Positions 34,601 to 43,672 of a DNA stretch of 50,000 bases are shown here, one piece after another. The position numbers were made by a program, and so were the translations under genes. Every line of letters starts with the position of its first letter. Within the stretch, counting starts at the first letter, position 1. The stretch is from Symbiodinium natans (taxonomy: Eukaryota > Sar > Dinophyceae > Suessiales > Symbiodiniaceae), in assembly GCA_905221605.1 (NCBI GenBank), contig CAJNDS010002554.1, forward strand, positions 162,501-212,500. Reading direction: 5' to 3'. The notes beneath the pieces were generated by a model. That model did not search any database. It was not told the DNA's origin and saw only the letters and a list, made by a program, of their open reading frames with translations.

Positions 34601-35925
34601 ACACGCCAAAGGTAGGGGTAAGACCCTTTCATGTTTGGGGTGGCGACTTCTTGCGGCATATGGTACCTGGTAGCCCAGTGGTACTCCTTACCTTTTTTAT
34701 TTGGGTTCAGGGTTTCCTTATCAAGTAAGCAACCAAAAAAGGGCACCCTTCTTCTCTGATTCTAAGGTGGTTACTGGGCTACCCAGGAGGGTTTTGGAGT
34801 TGAGGTGTAGGACGTGGGGCTGAAGGTGAAGGTTTGTAGTGCTGAGGGCTTCCGGACGTTGGGGTTTTAGCCGGCAGCAAACACTGCAGAAGTCTTGGCT
34901 GCATCCGTCAGCTGCCTCTGTCATGAGCCCTTACTTGAGCCCAACAAACCCAAAGCTCCTACAACATCATGAAGCCCGATCAACCCCAACCCCTGAAATA
35001 TCCCAAGGCTTAAAGCCGGCAAGCGTCTGCAGCCGAGGCAGCGTGATAGACAGCGCGGCAGGGGACACCGTGGCAGCTGGCTCGGGCCGAATAATGCCAA
35101 TGTCAAGCTACGAATTGACAACGTCAACGTTGTTTTAATGCACGAATTCCCTAAATCTACCCAACCCTCAGCCCTATAGAAGCCTTATGCCCTTCTGTAA
35201 GCTCCATAAAGTTGGAACATGGTCTAAGGGCCCATATTGGGGCTGGGATTCCCTGTAGTAACCCTTTTGGGGTAGGAGAATGATGTTCCAACAGTCCCAC
35301 ACCCTAAACTAGGTAGGCCTTTGGGGCATGTTATATGTCCCCTTGTTGGGTTTCAAAGGATGACATTCAGGAATAGTTTTCGGAGGGTTTTAGGGGCCAT
35401 CCTAGTAAACAAGGCCTGCAGCAAGAGACCCCAACCCCGTAGGCTAACCATGAGGCTCACACGCAATTCCTGTCTTGGTTTTTGTTGTGCGTTGCTGGCT
35501 AGGGATCAGGTGGGTTTAGGGTTTAGGGTTTAGGGTTTAGGGTTTAGGGTTTAGGGTTTAGGGTTTAGGGTTTAGGGTTTAGGGTTTAGGGTTAGGGTTT
35601 AGGGTTTGAGGTTGAGGTGATAGCAATACGGCCAGGATCCAAACTAGGGGCCTTTGTGCCATCCTAGTTTTAGGGCTGGGGGTTTCTTAGGAGAGGGCCA
35701 GAATTCAGAAAGGAGCCCTAAACCCGAATCCTCAATCTCTGAGCCCCAAATCCCAAGCCCTAAACCCTAAACCCTAAACCCCAAACCCCAAACCCTAAAC
35801 CCCAAACCTTAAACCCTAAACCCTAAACTAGTTGCTGAACCCATCGGGCTCCACCCCGAAGATGCCCACTACCCGCAATCCTGCGAAGGTCGTCTACAAT
35901 ACTGCCCTCAACGCGTGCGACAAAG
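31623..35925 (+). CDS. Pentatricopeptide repeat (PPR) protein, scattered exons
   Basis: Short islands encode PPR motif pieces: 31623-31676 (TLRPDAVALS), 32998-33021 (AAMNACNK), 34376 to about 34420 (RWQHSVALFGQF) and 35862-35925 (TTRNPAKVVYNTALNACDK). The first two join in phase through a GC donor to give VALSAAMNACNK, the classic first helix. The third is the second-helix W-x-x-A-L-x-L pattern, and the last is the next motif. PPR proteins bind organelle RNA and act in processing or editing. The 5' and 3' ends and some exons between are missing, and the join from exon 2 to exon 3 is uncertain (PPR motifs usually have two more residues there). It could be one gene or relics of more than one. 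Confidence 0.55.
31880..31991. mobile_element. Complete introner-like element, CTAGGATGCC subfamily
   Basis: 112 bp with inverted ends CTAGGATGCCCAGTAGTGCC and GGTTACTGGGCAACCTAG, flanked by TTCC at 31876-31879 and 31992-31995. It is close to the copy at 20938-21041 and lies between PPR exons. Confidence 0.88.
32030..32300. other. AT-rich unique island
   Basis: About 270 bases with lower GC than the surroundings and no telomere units. No coding motif was seen on either strand. It lies in a PPR intron. Confidence 0.4.
33293..33336. repeat. Poly-T joined to poly-G
   Basis: About 25 T, then GC, then about 15 G. See also 13454-13489 and 39262-39290. Confidence 0.85.
33440..33715. repeat. CCCTAAAA 8-base array
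   Basis: The unit here is eight bases, CCCTAAAA (TTTTAGGG on the other strand, the Chlamydomonas telomere unit), instead of the window-wide seven-base unit. It is homogeneous at 33563-33619. Confidence 0.85.
34676..34786. mobile_element. Introner-like element, GTAGCCCAGTGG family
   Basis: Left end CCTGGTAGCCCAGTGGTACT, right end GGTTACTGGGCTACCCAG. The inner AACCAAAAAAGGGCACCCTT segment is shared with other copies. Direct repeats are not clear. Confidence 0.75.
35309..35405. mobile_element. Introner-like element, CCATCCTAG family
   Basis: 97 bp starting CTAGGTAGGCC and ending GGCCATCCTAG, flanked by TAAA at 35305-35308 and 35406-35409. Same family as 42899-43060. Lies in non-coding DNA between PPR exons. 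Confidence 0.8.
35515..35612. repeat. TTTAGGG array
   Basis: About 13 units with one short unit (TTAGGG). Confidence 0.93.
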
Positions 35926-35927
35926 GC

Positions 35928-36014
35928 CAAACCCCAAACCCCAAACCCCAAACCCCAAACCCCAAACCCCAAACCCCAAACCCTAAACCCGAAACCCGAA
36001 ACCCGAAACCCTAA
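35928..36014. repeat. CCCCAAA and CCCGAAA variant block
   Basis: A homogeneous run of about eight CCCCAAA units passes into CCCGAAA and then normal CCCTAAA. It starts a few bases after the PPR exon at 35862-35925. Confidence 0.9.
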
Positions 36015-36481
36015 ACCCTAAACCCTAAACCCTAAGCCGAGTTTCAGGGCCCATGCACCCGGAAGCCGACACCCCCCAAACCCCTCAAAGGGTGACCTAA
36101 AGCCCTAAAGCCATACAGCCTAAGGGTTTAGGGTTTAGGGTTTAGGGTTTAGGGTTTGGAGTTCAGGGTTTAGGGTTTAGCGTTTAGGGTTTAGGGCAAC
36201 AATGGACCCTTCTTGGACCACCCTAACCTCAGAGCTACAATGAGTGTATGATATTGAAGCCCCAACGTCTTGATGGGATAATTCATCTTCACGGCGCCAG
36301 AGTGCCGGCCCGGATTCCCTTTTTCAGGGCTTGGGTTCCCTAAACCCTAAACCCTAAACCCTAAACCCTAAACCCTGAACCCAAAAAGGAGACCCTGTTC
36401 GTTCCTAGGCGACTCTTGCTTTTGGATAAGGAGACAGGCAGTAAGGTAGGCTAAGAAGACAGCCCTAAAACCGCATAGACC

Positions 36482-36624
36482 CTAAACCCGAAACCCGAAC
36501 CCCTAAACCCTAAACCCTAAACCCTAACCCCTAAACCCTAAACCCTAAACCCTAAACCCTAAACCCTAAACCCTAAACCCTAAACCCTAAACCCTAAACC
36601 CTAAACCCTAAACCCTAAACCCTC
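36482..36624. repeat. CCCTAAA array
   Basis: About 18 units, the longest array in this part of the window, between the PPR exons and the membrane-protein gene. Confidence 0.93.
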
Positions 36625-36822
36625 AGCCTCAAGAGAGGGTCTAGGTGTTAGGGTCTAGTGATCTTGTAGCTGCGTGAAGCCAGCAGTCGTTGTTCTGTTT
36701 CGGGTTCACAGTAGGGTTTTGATGGTGTCAGCAGGGACGTGCATAAGGTGACTTATCAGAGGGCCTTTACCAAGCTGGTGCAAGCTGTGAGCATCCTAGT
36801 AATCACCCTCTAACCCCTATGC

Positions 36823-36924
36823 CTTGGGATGTTCCTCCTTATACTAGCAGTCCTTAGTAGGGATTATCGTGCCCCCTATTAGAATCCCTATTAAGGACTG
36901 TTAGCATAAGGGGGGACATCCCAA
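36823..36924. mobile_element. Palindromic element with TTGGGATGTTCC ends
   Basis: Left CTTGGGATGTTCCTCCTTAT and right ATAAGGGGGGACATCCCAA are inverted repeats, as are the inner TAGCAGTCCTTAGTAGGGAT and ATCCCTATTAAGGACTGTTA. The whole element can fold into one hairpin. Confidence 0.75.
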
Positions 36925-37180
36925 CCTAAACCCTAACCCTAAATCCTAGACCCTAGACCCTAAAACCTTCAACCGCTGTTTTTTTCTTGCTGTCGTGGAT
37001 GTGGCCGCGAAAGCTCGTAAGATGCTTGAGCGACATCAGAGGCTGTCACATATGTCATAGTCTTGCCCAAACAATACAAACCCTGAACTATCTGGTTTAG
37101 GATTGGCAGGGACAGGGAAACCAAAAGCCTAAGCCCTAAACCCGAAACCCGAAACCCTAAACCCTAAACCCTAAACGCCG

Positions 37181-40100
37181 ATGTCGGCCTCGAAGTTGGA
37201 GAAGAAGATTTGGACGCTTGAGCAGAAGCTGCGAGAAGAGTTCCTTGGTAGCCGAATGAGTACACTTTTCAGGGTTTAGGGTTTAGGGTTTAAGGTTTAG
37301 GGTTTAGGGTTCAGGGTTTAGGGTTTAGGGTTTAGGTTGGGGCTTGTGAACTCAGCAACTAAGGTTCAATGCCGAACTGCAAAGCGCAGTGGCAAAGAGT
37401 CTCGGATTCCCAGTAGGGGGTCTACCCTAAACCCTCCACCCTAAACCCTCCACCCTGGGGAAAAATTTAGGATGTGCTTAACAGTAGTATTCCCTTCACT
37501 TTTTCACTGTATCGGCCAAGATACTCGGATTCCTAGTAGGGATTGTACCCCGTACCCTAAACCGTAAACTTGGCAGCCTAGTGGTACTCTTTACCTTCGT
37601 TTTGGGTAAGGGCTCTGTTGTAAAGTAACTAGGCACCCTTCCGATAGATGGTTACTGGGCTACCGAGTTAACCCTTAGTAAAATGTAGGATATACGTCCG
37701 CGTAGTACTCTTATTCCTTTTTGTCATCTCAGGGCAGGATCCCCTACAACCCCATTCCGCCGTTCGAAAAGAGGACGACCTCCTCACTAGGGTTTCGGGC
37801 TTAGGGTTTTTGCGCTCTTTTTTTGGGCACAACTTAGGCTAAGCGCAAGAGTGGACCATCTGGACACGGAGCTGTGCCTCCTCAAGGGGGAGATGCCTCG
37901 GAAAGCAGCGGGCGCAAAGCTAGAACACATCGCGGGGAGCGATCTTCCCCCAGATGCTGCACACGATATCTATCCCGGGCACATTCCTCGGACCGACGCA
38001 CAAGTCGTGCCGATTGCCCCGGAGGCCCCTGAGGCCTGGGAAGAGACACCTCAGAACGGGGCAGTGCGGGGCACCAAGGACCTTGAACTGCCTGATTCTT
38101 AATTTGAGGGAATGAGGTGCCCCTTAAATAATGTAGGTATATGTATAGAGCGCGACTTCCCTCCTTCCTTACTAAGAACCAGGACATTGGAGAGGTCTTA
38201 GAGCCCGTGGCCTTTCACGAATCAACCTGGAATGTGGTGCTGGTGCCTGAGATTCATTTGGAACTGGTCTCGTACATCTCGACATGGGCCCCGAAAATCA
38301 CCAGGTTCTTGAAACAATCCCAATATCCGCTAAAAAGTTTAGTCTTTCTAGCCCCCCCCCCCCTCCCAAAAACAATTAAAAAAAACAATCAGGAAAGTCT
38401 TGGGGTAGTTACATGGTCCCTCAATATGGCCCCGTACCTCCCTTAAAGGGTTCTGGCTTGGCTCCTGTAAGGGTACACAAGGGGTATACAACTAAGGGGT
38501 ACCCATTTAAGGGCCCATACGGACCGTGTAACTACCCTGAGCTACCCGAAACCCTAAACCCCCAACCCTTAAACCCTAAAAACCTAAACCCTAAACCCTA
38601 AGCCCTAAACCCTAAACCCTAAACCCTAAACCCTAAACCCTAAACCCTAAACCCTAAAACCCTAAACCCTAAACCCTAAACCCTAAACCTTGAGGTACTG
38701 GGGTTCACAGAGGCTGGATGGCTAGACGCGATCATCAGCTGCGCCCTCCTCCTCGCCAGCGCCGCGCTGCAGGTCACCTTCAGCCTCATCCTCCTCTCGG
38801 AAGACTTCCTGGGGGCACCTTGGGTCGAGAGGGAGTTTAGGGTTTAGGGTTTAGGGTTTAGGGCTTTGGGCTTAGGGTTTAGGGCTTATTTAGGGTTTAG
38901 GGTTTAGGGTTTAGGGTTTAGGGTTTAGGGTTTAGGGTTTAGGGTTTAGGGTTTAGGGCAGGCGCTTGTTTTTCGCCGAGGAACCCTTCTCCAAGCATCT
39001 CGGCCACGCGGAGAAGTGGAGAAGAGGGCTGGCACCTTGGGGACTATATGAACCCTTTTATAGGGTTTAGGGTTTAGGGTTTAGGGTTTAGGGTTGGTTC
39101 ATAGTACTTACCTGAATAGGAACTACAGTAGTCAGGGTATTATGAGACACCCCATTGTTAGGGTTCATGTCGTCCCCTAAGGCACATGACTACAAGCACA
39201 TGGACCTTTCGGAGACGAGTCTTGTCTCCCGTGTGTCTTGGCAGCCCAGTGGTACCCTTTACTTTTTTTTTTTTTGGGGGGGGGGGGGGAGGGGATCCAG
39301 GTTCCCTTATCAAGTAGCCAACCCAAGAGAGGGCAATAGAGGGGTCGGAATAATTGCGAATACTATTCCCTTAAGGGCCCTTTTGTAATTATGCCATAAT
39401 AACCCCCCAAAACCCTATTCCAATCTTCAGCCCCGCTATACATTAAAATAATGTTACTGGGCGACCAAGGTGTGCAATAAGGACGACACCATCATTGTTT
39501 CCACGAGCCAGGCGACGCTGATTGGGCAGATCAATGCTTTCTTGAGCATCAAGCCGGCGCAGTTTGAGCCGACGGAGTTACGTCGAGGCATTCTGCTATG
39601 CATGTTGTGCATCTTATTCTGGTGCCTCTACCTGTGCAACGAGTTTCGGGCAATTGGCCTGTCGTGTGAGGCGATCTTGCAGGTGCCCACGGGCGCACGC
39701 ACCCGGTTCGAGCAGGGACGTTTCGTAAGCATCTCCCGTGCCCGCCGCTGCGTGTACCTACTGGCACGGCTGATACGAGGCATGATCGCAGGGCTCTTGC
39801 TGTATGGTGGCATCGTTTGGCTGGCCAACACGACATCCATCAAAGAGCTGATGTTGAATCTTAGTAGCCGAATGAGTACACTTTTCACTTTTTGGGATAC
39901 TATCCCCTGTAGAACTGAAAGTGTACACTTTTTGGGGGGGGGGGGCTTATGTACTCAGCAACTAACCCTAAACCCTGAACCCTAAACCCCTTTTGGGGGC
40001 TTATGAACTCAGACGCCCTGAAGGAATGCTGTGGCACTTGGGGCTATTTTGGACGTGGACGAGATGTTCTTCGCCGCCCTGATGCCCAAGAAGGTACAGA

Positions 40101-43100
40101 TCAAGATTCAGGACGTGCAAGGGACGACCTAAACCCTAAACACTAAACACTAAACCCTAATCCCTAAACCCTAAACCCTAAACCCTATAAACCCTATAAA
40201 CCCTATAAACCCTAAACCCTAGAGGGACGAAGGGGCCATGGGATTTTGTTCTACATGGCCTCCCCCCCTTAATTAAGCAAGGAAGCGCCAAGCAGTCCCC
40301 AAGATGCAGATAAAGGAACCCCTCCTTCGCAACTGCGACCCCCCCCCCCACCCCCCAAGGCTTGGCGGTGGGTTTAGGGTTTAGGGTTTAGAATTTAGGG
40401 TTTAGGGTTTAGGGTTTAGGGCGCAGGGATTCCAGGATTTGAGCAAAGCTCATGAGCTCCCAGCCGAGCTTTGGAAGGAAAGTGGGAAAGGCTCCCCAAG
40501 GGCTTGGGCTGCGAAGTGCCGCGGAAATCTTACGCCGGCGATACCTGGAGGGGGACGGGGAAGAAGGGGGGGGGGGGTAGGGTCTGAGGGTTTAAACGCT
40601 AAACCCGAAACCCGAAACCCTAAACCCTAAACCCTAACCTAAACCCTAAACCCTAAACCCTAAACCCTAAACCCTTAACCCTAAACCCTAAACCCTAAAC
40701 CCTAAACCCCAAACCCCAACCATATTTCCTGAAGCCCTGCAGGACCTGGAGGCCGTAAAGGTGGTCTACTCACGGAGGCGCAGCCAGATTGAGGCCCTGC
40801 TCCTCCTGCTCTTCATGTTAGGGCTGCTTCTGTGGCCCTGGCACCTTGGCTTGATGGGTTCGAATGTCCCTAAAGGGGTTGTGTAGGGTTTAGGGTTAGG
40901 GTTTATCCGGGAGGGGGGGGGGGTGTCAGGTATCGGCGTATTTGGGGGGGGGGGGGGGGGGGAAACGGCGTATCGGCGTATCGGCGTCTTGGTGTGGCTG
41001 CTGATTGGGGGAGGGGGGTGGTTCCGGCGTATCGGCGTAAGTCGGTTTTCGCCCCTCGTTGCATGCACGCTGGGTTCAGTGTTTAGGGTTTAGGGTTTCG
41101 GGTTTCGGGTTTAGGGTTTAGGGTAGGTTTCCCTGCCACCCCCCTTGACCACCCCCCCCCCCCCCCCTTCCTAGATTCCCCCCTTGCATAACCTTAATTA
41201 GGCTTATTTGGCTCTAAATGGCCTTGATTATGAAGGGTTGTATACAGGGGGGGGTGGTGGGGGAACCCATGAAGGCTCCGAAGCCCAGCGTGGTGCCCTT
41301 TTGCCCATTTTCTGGGTCTGGGTTCCCTTAGAAAGTAACCAACTCCCAAAAGCCCTAAGGATCCATGTACCTATATAGTATATACTTAGGCCTTCAAGGG
41401 GTTCCTATATAGTAGCTTTAGGGCCCAAGTATATACTATATATGTACATGGATCCTTTGGGTTAGAAAGTAACCAGCTCCCAAAAGGCTGCCCTTACTAT
41501 TCTATGGTTACTGGGCTACTCTTTAGGTGGGCCCTGGGGACATGTTTATGGTTTCCCTGACTTTCTCCGGGTTTCCAAGAGGATCACTTGGTAGGCGCTT
41601 AGGACATTTTATATTTCCCCGTGCTGGGTTTAAGAGGATCATATTGAGGAAACGTTGGTCTTAGGGTTCTTAAGGGCCGCAAACCCTAAACCCTAAACCC
41701 TAAACCATATTGAGGAATATTTTTCAGAGGGCTTGAATAGCCCGCCTAGGTTCCAGCTGGTGGAACCGTTGGGTGAGAACATGAAGCTCGCAACCTGGTA
41801 GTTGAGTGGTGCCAGTTTGTCGTGTTGTTTTCGGGTTTAGGGTTTAGGGTTTGGAGTTTGGGGTTTAGGGATGAGTGTTTGGTTCCATTGTCAAAGCATC
41901 AAGCACCCCCGCCCCCCCCACAAGGGTACCCGGTTTTATAAAGTTGGTTGCTGGACAAGCCAAGGTGAAGAAGAAGTTTTGCGATGGTGATCAGAATTTC
42001 GTCGTGGACGTCAATGAAAACCAAGAAGTGACCATTGGGCGACTGACGAAGGCTTTCTCAAGCAACAGGAATGCTACCCTGATCGAGAAGGCTGTTACGG
42101 ACTATGCCTTTTCGGCTGGGAGTGCTTATCAGCGTATCCTGTTCGAGAACGATAGGAAGTTCGAAAGGAAGCGTACCCAGACAATGGAAGCCATCGCGAA
42201 AACTGTTCTGACATGCGCCCTTCGACCATCTTCATGCAGTTCGTTTTTCTGGCGGTGGGAGGGGGGTCCAGGGGGGATAAAGTAGCACCGAATCAAGACC
42301 TCAACCCTTCCTAGGGTGAAGACTTAAAGGCTCATGGACCAGGTAGGATCTCTTCTCATGGACGAGGTAGGATCTCTTCTGAGACCAATGAAACTTCAAA
42401 AAAGGAAGATTTTGGTGCCTGGATTGAGAATGACAACTCCTCGTCCGTGAAGGATGTTTACGGCCCCTACTGGTACTCCACCGCGCATAGCGCCGGCTTT
42501 CCCGACGACAGCACCTGCGAAGACATGCAGGGTCTCTGCGACCATGACGGGTACCACCTCCTCCGCTTGTCTTGCGGTGTGACATGTGGGTGTGGGAAGC
42601 TTGGCAGACCAATGGTGCCCTTTTCCCCTTTTTTGGGTCCTTAGCAAGTAACCAACCCAAAAAGGGTGCCCTTATTTTGATATGGGTACTGGGATTCCAA
42701 GGAAGGTGACCGTGAACCCTTGGTACAAGGTAGAGCACCATGGATGCTCAAAGGGGTGTCGCGACTCGGTGAATTTCGCTGGTTTGCCCGACCTGAACTG
42801 CACTGACATCCCGGTCAATGCCAGCAGCTGGCAGAACTTCTGGCAGATGTACCCCGACGCCGTGGAGTCCCTTTCAGTGGTGCTAAGCCAGTCAGAGACT
42901 CAATAAACCCTTGGGATATTTTATCTGCTCCCTTATTGGGTTTAAGAGGATCCCCTGAACCCGAAACCCTAAACCCTAAACCTAAACCCTTTTCACAACC
43001 CTAAACCCTCAGCCGATCATATTCAGGAGTCTTTTCAGAGGGTTTTAAGTGCCATCCTAGGAGAAGAGCCAGCTACAAGGGATCGCCCGGAAGATGATGG

Positions 43101-43671
43101 CCGAGGGTTGCACTGCGCTGCTGAATGTGTCTGAAGACCCGATGACGCTGACCAACTTCTGCGCCTGGGGTAAGGTTCCCTTATAAGTATACAGAAACCA
43201 ACCCAAAAACGGGTGCCCTTATTGTGACATGCTTGCTGGGCTACCCAGGCGCCGGCAACACGAACCCTGAGCTGTGGTCCGCTGCCCCACTGCGTCAGCT
43301 CTGCCCTCACACCTGTTGCTTGCTAGCCCAGTGGTGCCCTTCACGTTTTTGCGTTTATGGGTTCCCTTAGAAAAGAACCAACCCAAAGAAGGGTGCCCTT
43401 ATTATAACATAATGGCTACCAAGCTACCCCTAAGGATCCATGTACCTATATAGTATATACTTAGGCCTTAAAGGGGTTCCTATATAGTAGCTTTAGGGCC
43501 CAAGTATATACTATATATGTACATGGATCCTTTGGGTACCAAGGTTGCTCCCAGGCGAGTAGCGCAAGCTGCCCCACGGCGTGCTGCACTGACACGGCAG
43601 CCTGCGACAACGCGGATTGCGGCGACGACGCCGTGAAGGAAAGCTGCCGGCGCACCTGCGGCCTATGCTAG
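37181..43671 (+). CDS. Coiled-coil, multi-pass membrane protein with ShKT-like C terminus
   Basis: Seventeen exons sum to 2259 bases in one frame (752 residues): 37181-37239, 37364-37404, 37852-38078, 38183-38287, 38713-38814, 38981-39031, 39182-39232, 39470-39855, 40024-40111, 40743-40840, 41750-41789, 41965-42214, 42322-42595, 42702-42894, 43061-43160, 43249-43314, 43544-43671 (TAG). The N terminus is a short coiled coil (LEKKIWTLEQKLREE). Hydrophobic segments lie in exon 5 (ALLLASAALQVTFSLILL), exon 8 (two, near ILLCMLCILFWCLYLC and IAGLLLYGGIVWL) and exon 10 (ALLLLLFMLGLLLWPW). Exons 13-17 are cysteine-rich; the last has the C-x(5)-C and CRRTCGLC pattern of ShKT modules, probably extracellular. 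I recall similar membrane proteins in dinoflagellate gene sets but know no function. Splicing exon 3 to exon 4 removes an in-frame TAA at 38100; if it is not spliced, this is two genes. The start and the exon 11/12 joins are the weakest parts. Confidence 0.72.
37244..37363 (+). mobile_element. Introner, GAATGAGTACAC family, nested TTTAGGG array
   Basis: Left CTTGGTAGCCGAATGAGTAC, right GTGAACTCAGCAACTAAG, flanked by GTTC (37240-37243 and 37364-37367). The left GTTC is the GT donor and the terminal AAG the acceptor, so the 124-base intron is exactly one repeat copy plus the element. TTTAGGG units at 37270-37336 fill its centre. Confidence 0.9.
37569..37667. mobile_element. Introner-like element, GCAGCCTAGTGG family
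   Basis: Left CTTGGCAGCCTAGTGGTACT, right GGTTACTGGGCTACCGAG. It lies inside intron 2 of the membrane-protein gene; flanking TAAA/TTAA match only in part. Confidence 0.75.
38082..38182 (+). mobile_element. Possible introner removing an in-frame stop
   Basis: Lies between GAC at 38079 and GAC at 38183. It starts TTGAACTGCCTGATTCTTAA and ends CTTACTAAGAACCAG. Use of the GA donor and the AG would remove the TAA at 38100 and join GTK to DIGEVLEP. No second copy of this family is clear. Confidence 0.5.
38552..38692. repeat. CCCTAAA array
   Basis: About 16 units in intron 4 of the membrane-protein gene, followed in intron 5 by opposite TTTAGGG arrays at 38835-38960. Confidence 0.9.
39036..39181 (+). 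mobile_element. Introner, CTTGGGGACTA family, nested TTTAGGG array
   Basis: Left CTTGGGGACTATATGAACCC, right GGTTCATGTCGTCCCCTAAG, flanked by GCAC (39032-39035 and 39182-39185). The left GCAC gives a GC donor and the terminal AAG is the acceptor. TTTAGGG units at 39063-39095 sit inside. Relatives at 43673-43808 and about 44405-44514. Confidence 0.9.
39237..39469 (+). mobile_element. Introner, GCAGCCCAGTGG family, with a nested element
   Basis: Left CTTGGCAGCCCAGTGGTACC, right GTTACTGGGCGACCAAG, flanked by GTGT (39233-39236 and 39470-39473). The left GTGT is the GT donor. It contains a T/G tract (39262-39290) and an inserted GGGGTCGGAATAATTGCGAA element (about 39335-39430) related to sequences near 4040 and 5985. 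Confidence 0.9.
39860..40023 (+). mobile_element. Introner, GAATGAGTACAC family
   Basis: Left CTTAGTAGCCGAATGAGTAC, flanked by GAAT (39856-39859 and 40024-40027). The left GAAT gives a GA donor. Splicing rejoins ELML to NAVALG without loss or gain. The right end has been altered by CCCTAAA units and a partial second copy. Confidence 0.85.
41353..41462. mobile_element. 110-bp palindromic element, copy 1
   Basis: Ends are AAGGATCCATGTACCTATAT and ATATATGTACATGGATCCTT, with an inner pair around TAGTATATACTT and AAGTATATACTA. It is nested in a GTAGCCCAG-type introner (about 41277-41521). Copy 2 at 43428-43537 is nearly identical. Confidence 0.9.
42600..42701 (+). mobile_element. Introner, CTTGGCAGACC copy
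   Basis: 102 bp, left CTTGGCAGACCAATGGTGCC, right GGGTACTGGGATTCCAAG, flanked by GAAG (42596-42599 and 42702-42705). The GA of the left repeat is the donor that restores GGG AAG GTG; a GC donor three bases later would add one lysine. Confidence 0.92.
42899..43060 (+). mobile_element. Introner, CCATCCTAG family, nested CCCTAAA
   Basis: Flanked by GAGA (42895-42898 and 43061-43064). Begins CTCAATAAACCCTTGGGATA and ends TTTTAAGTGCCATCCTAG. The GA of the left repeat is the donor. CCCTAAA units near 42960-43015 are inserted in it. Without splicing the frame stops at TAA 42904. Confidence 0.9.
43165..43248 (+). mobile_element. Short introner, GGGCTACCCAG end
   Basis: 84 bp, flanked by GCGC (43161-43164 and 43249-43252). 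The left repeat gives a GC donor. Right end GCTTGCTGGGCTACCCAG; the left end is altered or internally deleted compared with other copies. Confidence 0.85.
43319..43543 (+). mobile_element. Introner carrying the palindromic element
   Basis: Left CTTGCTAGCCCAGTGGTGCC, right GGTACCAAG, flanked by GTTG (43315-43318 and 43544-43547), the left one being the GT donor. The 110-bp palindrome (43428-43537) sits near its right end. Confidence 0.9.
43428..43537. mobile_element. 110-bp palindromic element, copy 2
   Basis: Differs from the copy at 41353-41462 by about one base (CCTTAAAGG against CCTTCAAGG). Both copies interrupt introners at different genomic sites. Confidence 0.9.
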
Positions 43672-43672
43672 C

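Noticed and set aside
36040-36075. Further PPR exon (GPMHPEADT)
   Set aside because: Phase fits after 35925, but the segment is too short and lacks the W-x-x-A-L helix, so I left it out.
40430-40610. 63-codon ORF beginning MSKAHELPAELW
   Set aside because: Exons at 40024-40111 and 40743-40840 join directly in phase (KIQ to DLEAVK), so this island is intronic.
43544-43671. Stand-alone ShK-type toxin gene
   Set aside because: The cysteine module is the last exon of a 752-residue membrane-protein model with no separate start or signal peptide, and ShKT modules are common in non-toxic proteins.
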